Of a stretch of 64,000 bases of DNA, positions 14,193-25,257 are shown in pieces (positions within the stretch are counted from its first letter, which is position 1; each line of letters opens with the position of its first letter). Source of the stretch: Mixia osmundae IAM 14324. Its lineage: Eukaryota; Basidiomycota; Mixiomycetes; Mixiales; Mixiaceae. The notes beneath the pieces were generated by a model that was not told where the DNA came from, did not search any database, and saw only the letters and a program-made list of their open reading frames with translations. Location: contig NW_014575561.1 of NCBI RefSeq assembly GCF_000708205.1, positions 876,299 to 940,298 of the forward strand, written 5' to 3'. Position numbers and translations under genes: made by a program.

Positions 14193-15763
14193 ATGGCAAC
14201 AAGTATCATCGTCAGGTCAGATGGCACGCCGCTGAATCAAGCAGCTTTGACGGATGTCAAGGCACTGTGGTCGGTCAGCAAGGCAAAGTCAAAGCAAGGC
14301 GAATCTCGACTGTTCTATGGTGTCGGTCGTAGCAAGCAGACCGTATGCGCCCTGGGCATAGGAGACCAGGATCCCAAGACAGATATCGAAAAGCGAGAGG
14401 TCTCTCGCAAGCTCGCAGCAACGGCTGCAAAGCAATTGGGAGATCTCGAAGAGCACATCAAGATTGATCCGGTGTACTCGCCCCATGCTGCAGCAACGGG
14501 CGCCCATCTCGCACTATTTGCTTGGGATCTCAAGACGTCGGAAAAGGCCAAGGCTGCTCTCGCCAAGAGCAGAGCTGTGAAGCTCGAACTTTCGACAGAC
14601 GCGTTCATACAGCCATTATCAATCGACGACGGCCTGAATTGGCAGACAGGCAAGATCTACTCTGAAGCGCAGAATCTGTAGGGAGCTGCAAGAACTGCCT
14701 GCCAACCTTTGTACTCCCACTATCTTCTGCGAGCGTGCCCAAGAACTCTTCAAGGATCACTCCAGCGTCACTGTGAACGTACATGATGCAGACTGGGCAA
14801 AGAGGGAACGCATGAACATGTTTCTCAGCGTTGCAGCAGGCTCACATGAGCCTTGTAAATTCCTCGAGGTTGTCTACGAAGGCGCGCCAGAGAAGCAGCG
14901 GATCGCATTTGTCGGCAAAGGCATTACTTTTGACTCTGGAGGTATCACTCTCAAGCCAGGAGCAGACATGAAGGCCATGCGATCTGACATGGGCGGTGCT
15001 GCAAACTTACTTTGTGCTCTTCATGCTATCGTCAAGCTCAAGCTACCGCTGAACATCGTCTTTGTCGCTCCACTGACCGAGAATATGCCAGGTGGCAAGG
15101 CTACGAAGCCAGGCGACGTATTCACAGCTCGTTCTGGCAAGACTGTCGAGGTAGATAATACCGACGCTGAAGGTGACAGTATATTTGACATCCTCCGACC
15201 AGACTGATCCGGTGAGGCAGGCCGACTAGTGCTTGGGGATGCGCTCAACTATGTCTCGACAAAGTATCGGCCGTCTACGATCATCGATGCGGCCACGCTC
15301 ACGGGCGCTGCCGTCATCGCTCTCGGCAAGGTGTACGCCTCTGTTCACTCGAATTCAGATGAGCTATGGCAAGAGCTTGAGGCGGCGGGCAAGGCCGAGC
15401 ACGATCGTTTTTGGCGGATGCCCTTTGATGAGGACTATATCCACTATCTGAGCGAGACCAGCGCAGATCTGTGCAACGTGGGACCCTTCGCAGGCGACGG
15501 CGCCATCGCAACGATGTAACGAATTCACATGATCCGTGTCGATAAAAGCTGATGTGTGCTGCAGGTTCCTTCGTGAGCACGTCGATGGACTCGCTTGCAA
15601 TTCCGCAGAGAGCGATGCAGTTGACACTGTGCGATGGGCTCACATTGACACGACACCCGTGATGCAATTCACAAAGACACTGAACGATTACGAACGTGTT
15701 GGCATGAGCGGTCGTCCCGTCAGAGCAATCATCGAATGGGCACGTCAGCAGGCTCGGCGATGA
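14193..15763 (+). CDS. leucine aminopeptidase, peptidase family M17, with a frame break
   Basis: M17 enzymes are hexameric, two-metal aminopeptidases of the cytosol. Exons 14193-15172, 15221-15515 and 15565-15763 would give about 490 residues. Metal and active-site motifs are intact: VGKGITFDSGGITLKPG, MRSDMGGAAN and, across the second exon junction, NTDAEGRLVLGDALNYV. The last intron restores MFLREHVDG and WAHIDTTPV. Within the first exon the frame ends at an in-frame TAG (14679-14681) right after SEAQNL, and the family sequence resumes one base out of frame as RELQELPANL. No ordinary intron fits there. Skipping one base, or removing the four bases GTAG at 14678-14681, would keep a full-length product. 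This may be a sequence error, a recent inactivating change or recoding. Confidence 0.82.
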
Positions 15764-16003
15764 GTGTAGTGCTCGCGATAGTCTACTCGATGCAGAAGCT
15801 GGCCACAACCTTTTGCATCATTGCAGTGACAACAGCCTGAGAGTGAACCTTGCTCTGGGCGCGAGTCTGCCGCATGCAGCGCACCGACCGGCGCTTGTCT
15901 GGGAGGCGTCCTGCGATGCGCACACGGCTTGACATGAGCTGCCATGGACTAGATGGCGTGGCGTGAAGATCAGAAAGAGCAGAGCATTCTCCATATATCA
16001 ATT

Positions 16004-16532
16004 CTATAGGTTTGCTTGTGCATCGCCGTAGCCAAGATGAGCGAGAAAAGCGTTGCAGTAGCGCAGGATCTGGTCGTAAGTCGCCTCGAAGCCGTCGCGT
16101 TGGTAATATGGGTCGGCTATCGGTTGCTGGTCATCGAAGGAGCCAAAGAGGACGACCTGCGCCCTTGAGCCGGGCGGTTGTATCCGTTGGAGATTCTTCA
16201 GGTTGTTCTTGTCGCTGGCGAGAATCCAGTCAAAGTCATGGAAATGCTACACTCGTCATCAGCAGGATCTTGATGATAGCTTCTTGCAGACGGACCTGGG
16301 GGTTGATCTGCTGAGCAAGCGAGTTGATGGGCACGCCGTGCTTGCGACAGACAGCCACCGAGCGTTCATCTGGTTCTTCGCCGATATGATAGCCTGCCGT
16401 GCCGCAACTCTCTATGCGATCAAAGTCGGCTGACAGTCCTCTCGTCTTGATCAGGTGAGCCAGTACTGCACCGCCGAGTGGCGATCGGCAGATGTTGCCG
16501 AGGCATACAATCATCACATTGAGCTTGGCCAT
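16004..16532 (-). CDS. LTP1: low-molecular-weight protein tyrosine phosphatase
   Basis: These 18-kDa cytosolic phosphatases use a CX5R loop to dephosphorylate phosphotyrosine and small phosphoesters. Two exons (16532-16296 and 16246-16004) around a 49-base intron encode 159 residues, the usual length. The P-loop is VCLGNICRSP near residues 9-18, and the general-acid loop is DPYYQ near the C-terminus. The order and spacing match the family (SCGTAGYHIG, FDWILASDKNN, FGSFDD). It is divergent from the F-box gene with 311 bases between start codons. Confidence 0.93.
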
Positions 16533-16843
16533 TGCGATAGGTAGGAGACGAGGTCGACGAGAGGGATTCCAGGAGGAGCGCGTCTCGCACAGCTCAGTCG
16601 ATCCATCCTCGCCCTGCCTGTCCGAGCGCCTATCAAACCAAGTCGAGTGCACACAGCCTAGCTATCAGGCTCACGGATCTGTAGCGGCTGTGGAGTGGTT
16701 CAGTCGTGAGACACGGAACTGTCCGAGGTTCAACACACTTGCGAGCAATCAGCGCTACAGACACATCTGCTTGTGATCGGCGAGTCAAGCTTGTCCAGCA
16801 CAGCGCCCATCGTCGAGTCATCGAGCGTCAAGCAAAAAAGGCG
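16533..16843. other. divergent intergenic region
   Basis: The interval lies between the phosphatase and F-box start codons and presumably carries both promoters. Short open frames overlap it on both strands without recognisable content. Confidence 0.5.
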
Positions 16844-18007
16844 ATGAGCGCATCAGCTGGACTTTTTGATCGCCTGCCTAACGAACTCAAGAGCCAAATA
16901 TTTGTCGAGCTACCCAAGCATGATCTTCGACAAGTCAGCCTGACGTGCAAGTCGCTCCGGGCTTGCGCCGCAGAAGATGTCTTCCAGAAGGTTGCGCTGC
17001 GCGACACTGCCTCTCTTGACGCTTTCTTGCGTGATGTTCGGATGTCCAGCAGCTTTCGCGATGGCATCACCGGCCTCGAAATTGATTTCTGGACAGATCG
17101 CTGCACACATTGGGGACAAGCATGTGTCGAACTGATACACATGTTGCCACATCTCAAATCACTTCACTTTGGCAAAGATGTCTGGGAAGCGGTCTGCAGA
17201 GCATCCAATCAGGTCCCCGCCTGCGCACCGGGGCTGACTAGCTTGGCATTCTTCAATATCGGTGGCATCGATGGACGATCATCCCAGCTCATCTCTCTCG
17301 CTGCCAAGTGGATACGTGCTTGTCCATGTCTCCTTCAACTCGATATCAGTGGCTACAAAGGCTTCGATGATTTCGTCGGTGCCGCATTTGACCAGCTTGC
17401 CGATGTTGCCTGCGCAATCGCACAGCATGGCTCGCTAGAGAAACTCAAGATGCTTCCTGTCACTGGCGAGAGCTTTCACGAGGAGTCGACGATGACAAGT
17501 TGGACCAGCGGGTGGACTTGCGCGCTCACGGAGATCACTCTGACGATGGAAACGACTATGGCGGTCATCCGATCATTGCTTTTGCCACATCACTCATCAT
17601 TGCAGAGACTTACTCTGGCGTCCATCTGGGAGGGTGACGACGAAGAGAGCCCGTCAGGAACAGCTGACAAGACGTGTCTGCCAGCCCTGAAGCGACTGGC
17701 GATCCAGCGCGAAAGGGGCGCAGAGCAAATCTTCGCCGTCTACACGATGCCAAACCTGGAAACGCTTGCGATGAGCGAAGAGGCTGTCGATTGTCTGGAT
17801 CTGTTCAGCGAGCACGAGCAAGCAGTTCCCACTCGGTCACTGAAATTGCTGGAGCTCTACCTCACTTTCGATACGCTCGATAGAGAGAGGGGCTTCAATG
17901 GGCGCCTTCTCCTCGAATTGTGCGAGGCGCGCAAGCTCCCTTTGGTCTGCTTGACGCTCGATGGCGAAGAGCGAGATGCTGCCTGGACTTACGCCTGTTG
18001 CATCTAG
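16844..18007 (+). CDS. F-box protein, probable SCF substrate adaptor
   Basis: F-box proteins link substrates to Skp1-cullin ubiquitin ligases. This 387-residue, apparently intronless protein begins with a recognisable F-box at residues 6-50 (LFDRLPNELKSQIFVELP, then LRQVSLTCKSLR). The remainder shows irregular leucine-rich stretches (LPHLKSLHFG, LLQLDISGY, LEKLKMLPV, LQRLTLASI, LKRLAIQ) that suggest a degenerate leucine-rich-repeat substrate platform. The substrate is unknown. I chose the ATG at 16844 (MSASAGLFDRLP); the frame is open further upstream but looks non-coding. Confidence 0.78.
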   Translation: MSASAGLFDRLPNELKSQIFVELPKHDLRQVSLTCKSLRACAAEDVFQKVALRDTASLDAFLRDVRMSSSFRDGITGLEIDFWTDRCTHWGQACVELIHMLPHLKSLHFGKDVWEAVCRASNQVPACAPGLTSLAFFNIGGIDGRSSQLISLAAKWIRACPCLLQLDISGYKGFDDFVGAAFDQLADVACAIAQHGSLEKLKMLPVTGESFHEESTMTSWTSGWTCALTEITLTMETTMAVIRSLLLPHHSSLQRLTLASIWEGDDEESPSGTADKTCLPALKRLAIQRERGAEQIFAVYTMPNLETLAMSEEAVDCLDLFSEHEQAVPTRSLKLLELYLTFDTLDRERGFNGRLLLELCEARKLPLVCLTLDGEERDAAWTYACCI

Positions 18008-18164
18008 CGGCATGCCGCCTGTTGTATCTAGCCATAACAGACTTTTCAGACTGTGAAGTGTGGCAACCTCGGCGCCTCGCGACACGATCGGCCGAAAAGC
18101 AAAATGCAAAAAGCGCGAGTCACGCACATTCACACGAGCGAAAAGTCGAGCAGTCAGTGAGGCA

Positions 18165-19417
18165 ATGTCCACTTCGAGGCAGGCGGCACAGCGTTTGCTC
18201 AGACAGGCGATCTCCGCAGAGGCAAAGACTCGTACCTCTGTCGGTGTCTTGCACGCCAATGCTTGTCGGCCGAATTTGCCGGGGTCAGAGCCGGTAGCAA
18301 GCTCGAGTCATAGCCAGACGAGGCGCTACAGCTTGCTCGCCAAGCCGGCCGGTAGCGACAGCACACATCGAGCAGCATGCACGTGCGCGGAGCAGAAGCG
18401 TTTCAGCAGTCGACCGGCAGGTACGCCAGATGATGACTCATGCTCACACGAGCTGACATGAGGGCAACGACAGAGGCACCACCGAGTCATAGCGCGCCCA
18501 CAAAGCGCAAAGTGACTCTTCTCGATATCGCCAAAGCCAAAGAACGCGAAGAGCCCATCACAGTCATCACAGCGCACGATTATGCCTCTGCGAGCTGGGC
18601 AGAGCGCTCACAGGCCGTCGACATCACGCTCGTCGGCGACTCGCTCGCCATGGTCGCCTGTGGCTATCAATCGACGACGGAGATCACTCTCGACGAGTTC
18701 TTGTACCATTGTCGCGCCGTCGCACGAGGTACAAAGTCGAGCCTGCTCGTTGCGGATATGCCATTTGGCACCTATCACGAGTCAGACGACATAGCCGTCA
18801 AGAATGCGGTCAGAATCATACAAGAAGGTCATATGGATGCTGTTAAGATCGAAGGCGGCGCAGAAGTAGCAGATCTCGTTCGAAGATTGACAAACTATGG
18901 CATCCCCGTCATGTGTCATATCGGTTTGACACCACAACGTCAGTCCGCCCTGGGAGGCTATCGCGTGCAGGGCAAGACTTCGCAATCGGCGATGAAGATA
19001 TACACAGACGCGAAACGCTTAGAATGGGCCGGCGCCTTTGCAGTCGTTCTCGAAGCCATCCCATCGCAGCTTGCTAGCTATGTGACGCAGAAGCTAGACG
19101 CGATGGCAACGATTGGCATAGGTGCTGGCTCTGGCTGTTCCGGTCAGGTTCTCGTCCAGCTGGACATGCTGGGCGGCTTTGACCGCTTCGTACCACGCTT
19201 TGCGAAGCAGTATCTCAATGTCGCAGAGCTCGCCTCTTCGGCCATCAAGACTTACAGCCAAGAGATCAAGACGCGAAAGTTTCCAATCGAAGGTACCCAT
19301 ACCTATCCGATGAAGCTCTCGGAGTGGGAAGAATTCCTTGATCATGCCATTAGCTTTGACGAGGAGCTCGAAGCAATGGACGAGAAGATCAAAGAGCAAG
19401 CCTCAAAGATGGTATGA
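18165..19417 (+). CDS. ketopantoate hydroxymethyltransferase (PanB), mitochondrial form
   Basis: PanB adds a hydroxymethyl group from methylene-tetrahydrofolate to alpha-ketoisovalerate, the first committed step to pantothenate. Exon 1 (18165-18420) encodes an Arg/Ser/Ala-rich presequence (MSTSRQAAQRLLRQAIS) and joins through a 53-base intron to exon 2 (18474-19417), making 399 residues. Core motifs are VITAHDYASA, LVGDSLAMV, ADMPFGTY, VKIEGG, MCHIGLTPQ, VVLEAIP and TIGIGAGSGCSGQVLV. An in-frame ATG at 18458 inside the intron could start a product without the presequence, so dual targeting is possible. It is convergent with the DBP7 gene, with 120 bases between stops. Confidence 0.93.
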
Positions 19418-19537
19418 GCGAGCACAACCGTATAGAACCTGCGTGCATATGCATACTGGGACAACACGATCCAAAATATACTACCTTGCTGAGACGTCCG
19501 GTTCCTTGAAGTAATTCGCTTGAGCTCGCGAAACACC

Positions 19538-22198
19538 TTACCGCTTGCGCTTAAGCATGCTCTCGACCATACTCGCACCGCCGACGGCGAATTCCCCAAT
19601 TTGCCCGGCTTTTGCTGCATGCATTCGACCGCCATCGAGCGCACGGCCTGAGCGGGGTATCATCGGTTTGCCAGATTTGCCCATCTCAGGCTCATCGTCG
19701 CTTGCGTCTGCCTTTGCTCGTTTAGTCTTCATTTCTTGCTGAGCTCTTCCGACAGCTCCTCCAAGACCGGCAGGTGCATCTCGCAAACCAAACGCCTTTG
19801 CGAGATGACCAAGATGAAGATTCTTGACGTGGAAGAAGGCTTTCTCTTCCGAAGGATGTGTAGCGTATGCTCGGACGTGCGACGTGAAAGCCTTGCGGGC
19901 CGCTGCGCCGTATTCTGGCTTGCTCTCGACCCAGCGCTCGTAGTTCATTTGTACGTCGGTCGCACGAGTCTCGTAGTCTTCGCCTCCAAAGCCCTTCGAG
20001 AGAATCTCATTTGCCGCAACTTCGCGCATGTCCGACAGAGCTTTTGGCGCGTCGCTGACCGAATTGCTTTTCATCTTGTTCTGCACCCAGTCGACCCAGC
20101 CAGCTTCAGTCGGCAACACAAAGGCCCAAGCTTCGCCGACGTTACCAGCGCGAGCAGTTCGTCCAACACGGTGAATATACTCGGTCGCGCCCCCTTCGGT
20201 CGGTAAGTCGTATTGTATGACGTTGCTGACAAAAGGCACATCAAGACCTCGCGCAGCCAGACTTGTGCAAAGCAAGATACCGCTATCGCTCTCGCTGAAA
20301 GCTTTGAGAGATCCCAAGCGTGTAGCAAGCTCGAGATTGCCATGCAAGCGGAAGATGGGCACCTTGCCCAGTAACTGCGACTGCACGGACAGCGATTCTG
20401 GCTTTGGCTTGCCTGCCTCTTGTTCGACGGAGCGCTCCATTGACAGACCACCGAGTGCTGTCCAGTGATAGTTGACCGCGTCTGTGCATGTCATGAAAAC
20501 GAGGACCTTTTTACCGCGATCGTTTGTCTTGCGGAGACCACGGGTGAAGATCTGGCGCAACAACGCAACCAGGCAGACAAAACGTAGCTTGGGTGCCGTC
20601 ATGATATACGATTGGGTCAGCTGTGAGGGCGGCGCAAAACGGTCGACAGTTGCTCCGTTCTGTTGGGTACCAGGAGGAGCATCACCATCGCCTTTGATAA
20701 GAAGTGGATCGCGCAAAGCCATCGTGGCTAGCTTTGCTGCGCCGTCTGCCATCGTCGCAGAGCACAAGATCGTACGACGGGCGGTACTGCTACGACTTTG
20801 CCTCTTTGCGCATTCTTCGAGAACTGACGTGATCTGAGGCTCAAAGCCCATGTCCATCAAGCGATCTGCTTCATCCAGAACGAGCCAGCGTAGATGTAAG
20901 CGCGCATCGATCTCTTTGACGGGCTGATACATTGGCTTCCTGGGACGATAGCTTCGCGACTGTGGCAGCGTGAAATCTTCCTCAGAGTCTTCATCGTCCG
21001 CTGCGCCTTCTGGTCGCACGTACGGTCGATCCTCAATATCGAAGTCGTCCTCTTCTGATGGCTTCTTCGGCTTGCTCTGCTGCTTCGGGCGTTCCGGTTC
21101 GCCTGCTAAGCGGAAGGAACGCGTGGTCTGCAAGTGATCAATAAGGCGACCGGGCTGCATTGCAATCAGATTCTGCTAGGCGTAAGCTACGCATGTACGT
21201 ACCGTGGCGACGAGAAGAGGCACGCCTTTGCGTAGTCTGGCCTTCTCATGTTGCCTGTGCGCGCCGCCGGAAAGCAAGCCAGGAATGAGCCAACGGTGCG
21301 AGACCGTCTTGCTGCCTTGATCCGAAGAGCGCTCGGAAGCAAAGCTAAGCAGCTTGGTAGCAACTTCGCAGATCTGATTGGCTAGCTCGCGCGTCGGCAC
21401 AATGATGATAGCAAGCGTGCCGACGCTTCGATCGAGCGTTTTGCCTTCGGCAGCAAAGGCATTGCTGAGTGCCATGAGATCTTGCAAGATAGGTAGCAAG
21501 TAAGCTAGCGTCTTGCCTGAGCCAGTCTGTGCGCGCAATATCGCATCTCTCTGCTCGCTTTGACTCTGTCGCGTGAAGAACGGTACAGCGAGTTGTTGGA
21601 TCGTGGTCGGCCTCTGCAGGTTCATCTTTTCGCTGGTGAGATGCTTGGAGAGCACACTGGAGATACCGAGGCTCTCGAAAGAGCCGTCAAGCGTGGGGGC
21701 ATTGCTCGGCGTCAAGACGCTCGGTCTTGGCTGAGTCTGCACAACGGGCTCACGGATCTCTGGCATTGACGAGAAGAGGGAAGAGATGTATTTTTTGCCG
21801 GCAGGTGCGGCATGCTTGACCTTCTCGCCGTCTGCTGTTGGTGTAGCTTGATCGAGTAGAGCAGAGAACTCGTCATCAGCCTCGAGCGGAGGACTTTTCC
21901 GTCTGCGCTTCTTTGGCGGTTCTTGCGCAGACTTGATACCCTGGGGCACCTCTTTCGCTGGCTGGGCTAGTTGCGTGTGAGTCTCAGGCAAGACTTGAAG
22001 GGATTGAGGCGCTGGTCTGGGCTGCGTGGACGGCTGTGCAGCTCTGTCACCTTCCGTGCGTTGAGCGACTTTCTTGGCGTTATACTTTAGCTTTTGCTTT
22101 GCTTTGACCCGGCCCGTCCACTTTCCGCCTTTGATCTTGGCATATGCCGGTGCTGGAGCCTCGCCCGCTGCAAAATTGAGCAGCAGCTCGTCTGCCAT
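19538..22198 (-). CDS. DBP7: DEAD-box RNA helicase Dbp7, 60S ribosome assembly
   Basis: Dbp7 is a nucleolar ATP-dependent helicase needed for early large-subunit assembly. Two exons (22198-21203, 21154-19538) separated by a 48-base intron encode 870 residues. Helicase motifs are present in order: a Q-motif region (PTTIQQLAVPFF), motif I AQTGSGKT, Ia PTRELA, GG and ATPGR (split by the intron), II VLDEADRLMD, III SATM, IV region VLVFMTC, V ARGLDVP and VI HRVGRTARAG. A Dbp7-type acidic insert follows PGRLIDHL. Basic N- and C-terminal tails (KRRRKSPP, MLKRKR) fit nucleolar targeting. Start codons of DBP7 and RPL15 are about 109 bases apart and divergent, so the two ribosome-related genes may share a promoter. 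Confidence 0.94.
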
Positions 22199-22306
22199 TC
22201 TCTGGATGCATCACGCTACTTTTTCTGTCGAAGTCAATTCAGCTGAACTATTCATCTGATCATCAAAGCCACTCGCGAGCAAATCTTGGGTTAGCCTGCT
22301 GCCAAA

Positions 22307-23127
22307 AGTGAGTGGCCTGCTCGATGTGAGCTGGCCTGCGCTGACGTGTGTGCGCACAGTGGGTGCTTACAAGTACGTGCAAGAGATCCAGCGGAAGAAG
22401 CAGTCGGATCTCGTTCGCTTCTTGCTGCGAGTCCGCTGCTGGCTCTACCGACAGCTCAATGTCATCCACCGTACCAGCCGAGTCAGTCAACCGGTGTCCC
22501 ATTGCGTCGGGCCAGTGACTGAGATAGATGACCTGTAGCCTTCGAGACCGGACAAGGCACGCAGACTGGGTTACAAGGCAAAGCAGGGATACGTCGTCTA
22601 CCGTGTTCGAGTCCGCCGAGGCAACAGGAAGCGTCAGGCTCACAAGGGTGCCACATACGGCAAGCCTACCAACCAGGGTATCCACCTGAAGTACCAGCGC
22701 TCGCTTCGTTCGACTGCAGAAGAGCGTGTTGCTCGCCGTTGCGGCAATCTGCGTGTCCTCAACTCCTACTGGGTCAACCAAGGTCGGTCGCATGGAACGA
22801 TACAGAAGGGAATGCGCCGATGACTGACGTTCGATCTTCAGACGGAGTGTACAAGTACTACGAAGTCATCCTCGTCGACCCCTCGCACAAGGCCATCCGC
22901 AAGGATCCTCGCATCAACTGGATCGTCAACCCAGTCCACAAGCGTCGCGAGTCTCGCGGACTCACTGCTGCCGGCAAGAAGAACCGCGGTCTCGGCAAGG
23001 GTCATCGCGTAAGTTTCCTGCTCGCTCCTGTCCGCCAGCGCTCATGCCTCCTGCCCAGCACAACCACAACCCGGCCAAGGCGACCTGGCGCAAGCACAAC
23101 ACGCTCTCTCTCCGTCGCTACCGTTAG
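22307..23127 (+). CDS. RPL15: 60S ribosomal protein L15 (eL15)
   Basis: Structural protein of the large ribosomal subunit, 200 residues here against about 204 in other fungi. Five exons: 22307 (one base), 22360-22481, 22539-22782, 22842-23008, 23059-23127. The core is strongly conserved ([70 protein letters not shown]). The universal N-terminus MGAYKY is only obtained if the A of the start codon is the last base of exon 1 and TG the first two bases of exon 2, across a 52-base intron with GTGAGT donor and CACAG acceptor. The ribosomal-protein codon usage and four introns fit strong expression. Confidence 0.96.
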
Positions 23128-23167
23128 AGAAGCTGCTCATGTTGTCGCACGAGGCTTCATTTTGCTG

Positions 23168-24143
23168 CTACAACAACAGGGCAGTGCCGCCTTTGGGTTT
23201 GAACTTGCGTGCGACTCTGTCTGCCGAGCGATACGCAAATTGGTTGCCATAGATCTCGAATGTGAGCTCCTGGGCTGGCTGATCAGGCTGCTGTTGAAGC
23301 GGTAGAGCGAAGGTGAAGATGGACCGTCGTTTGGGAATGACTGCAAACTAGCGTGAGCTTGTCGAGCGTTGGCTCGAGAGCAAGCTCACTCTTGACGACA
23401 TCGTTACGAGTGACGATGCGAAAAGTGCTTGCTGTCTCTTGGATGACGAGGCCCTTGAGACCGATGAGATCTACATTCTTTGCGTCTTTGACGACGAGAA
23501 AGCAGCCCATGTAGTCTGCCTTGAGTAGCTTGCTCTGTACGCCCAGCGCGAGACCGTCATGGTAGGCTGGTTTTGGCGATTCCGTCTGTAGGCCTGAAGG
23601 ATCTGGAGGGCCAGCGAGGGCGATATTGAGGAGCTGGGCCATGTAATCGAGCCATAGCTGATGCAAAGGCTCGAGGGATGCATAGCTGTCATCACAAGCC
23701 TCAACGGTGAGCACGAGGCCATGTCACTCCACGTCGACCCAGGCTGACCTCATGCGATCTTTTCCCGCTCCTCTTCCGACGAGGATGCGCTGGCCTCTGA
23801 GCGCACTACGCCGCTTCTTCTCCTTCTCCTGATCCCTCACGAGCTCTTTCTCCTTTCGCCGCGCGCTCTTTCGCCCTGGGTTCTCGAGCTGGACATGCTT
23901 GCCTGCTATGCGCTGAGCGTACGCAGCATCGCCCAGCCTGGAGGACAGGTTCGAAGTGGACGGTGTCGCTCTGTCCTGCGCTCGTTGCTTGCCTTGCTGT
24001 TTGGCCGAAAGCGTGTCCGTCCGAACGGCGCCGTACTTACCTTGGCCCGATGAGCTCACATGCAGACTGATCAAGGACGAACGCACTTTTGACTGCTGAA
24101 GCGGCTTGTAGATGGCGCCAGACGTCGATGCATCGTCGGTCAT
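23168..24143 (-). CDS. POP4: RNase P/MRP subunit Pop4 (Rpp29)
   Basis: Pop4/Rpp29 is a core protein of RNase P (tRNA 5' processing) and RNase MRP (rRNA processing). Three exons (24143-23749, 23685-23390, 23340-23168) give 287 residues. The N-terminal half is basic and charged ([17 protein letters not shown]). The conserved Sm-like barrel begins at [12 protein letters not shown] and continues with [35 protein letters not shown] and, across the second intron, [11 protein letters not shown] and [18 protein letters not shown]. It is divergent from the DnaJ gene with 115 bases between starts. Confidence 0.88.
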
Positions 24144-24258
24144 GCCTCACAAACCAAGCGAGCAGCAAGAGGCAAATCGCCACAGTCGCGCAGAGTCGAT
24201 CACCTCCTGCCTTCACACAGTCGAGCGGGCCGTCGCAGGTCGTGCGAGCAAGCAGACG

Positions 24259-25255
24259 ATGAGCTTGCTCGCCAGTGCGAGCTTGTACAGAGCCTCGGCC
24301 GGTCAGATCGGCATACGCTGGACCGTACACTTCTCGCCTGCCGCCCCCGATGAGCTAGCCCGATCGAGAGCGACTGCAGCACGCAAGGCGCAACGACAGA
24401 GCAGGCAGTTTGGCTTCAGGGCCGGCCCGGTCTGTCGAGATCATTATCAGACACTTGGCATTCCCCGGAGTGCGTCGAAGAGTCAGATCAAAGCACAGTT
24501 CTACAAGGTACGCCCTCTCCGGCTTGGGTCGACGACTCGTCCTGCTGCTGGCATGAGACTGACGCCTGCCGGGACGGTGGCAGCTTGCCAAGGCTGCCCA
24601 TCCGGACACAGGAGCCCAATCGAGCGCAGATCGGTTCAAGAACATCTCTGCAGCTTACGCCATCCTTGGCGATAATGCAGCTCGGAGCAAGTACGATCAG
24701 ACCCTGGACTCACCCGGCGCACATACCCGCCAGGGAAGCAGCTATGCGCCCGGCACGTCCTCCGACTGGCAAGCGCACGATCCTTCTGCAAACATGGCCA
24801 GACGAGCCAGGGCGAACTATGCCTGGCAGCACCCTTCGAGGCAGAGGAACCAGGCGGGCGAGTCAAGCTACACGCGACGGGATCCCTTTGCGAGCAACCC
24901 GGGTGCATTCAACGATGCAGCATCACATCAGGCCCACTGGGCTCGCATGGCAGCCCAAGAAGCTCGTCGACAAGCTGCTGCAGACCATCATGCTACCATG
25001 GGCGGCAGACAGCGCGCACAACGGCACTATGGCATGAGCCACGAGAAAGCCGAGGAAGAGCAGCGCTTGCTCAATGACTCCGGTCTCTGGCGGTACCTCC
25101 AGGTCGTCGCTATCTTCGTCATCGTCGGCTTTGCAGGTTCTGGCTTCAAGGTGGCCAGCTCGGATGCTGTGGACGGCTGGCAGCCTGTGCGAGAAACGCG
25201 ACGGCGTGCTTGCCCGTCCGGGGTAGATCGACCGCAGACTGTAGACTCAGACTAG
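24259..25255 (+). CDS. DnaJ/Hsp40 domain protein with one membrane segment
   Basis: J-domain proteins stimulate Hsp70 ATPase activity. Two exons (24259-24507, 24584-25255) give 306 residues. An Arg/Ser/Ala-rich N-terminus could be a mitochondrial presequence. The J domain starts DHYQTLGIPRSASKSQIKAQFYK and crosses a 76-base intron to LAKAAHPDTG, so the HPD motif is intact; it ends AYAILGDNAARSKYD. A Gln/Arg/Ala-rich linker follows, then one predicted transmembrane helix (YLQVVAIFVIVGFAGSGF) near the C-terminus. This layout recalls fungal mitochondrial or ER DnaJ proteins of unknown specific role. Its stop codon lies two bases from the stop of the convergent transporter gene. Confidence 0.85.
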
Positions 25256-25257
25256 AG

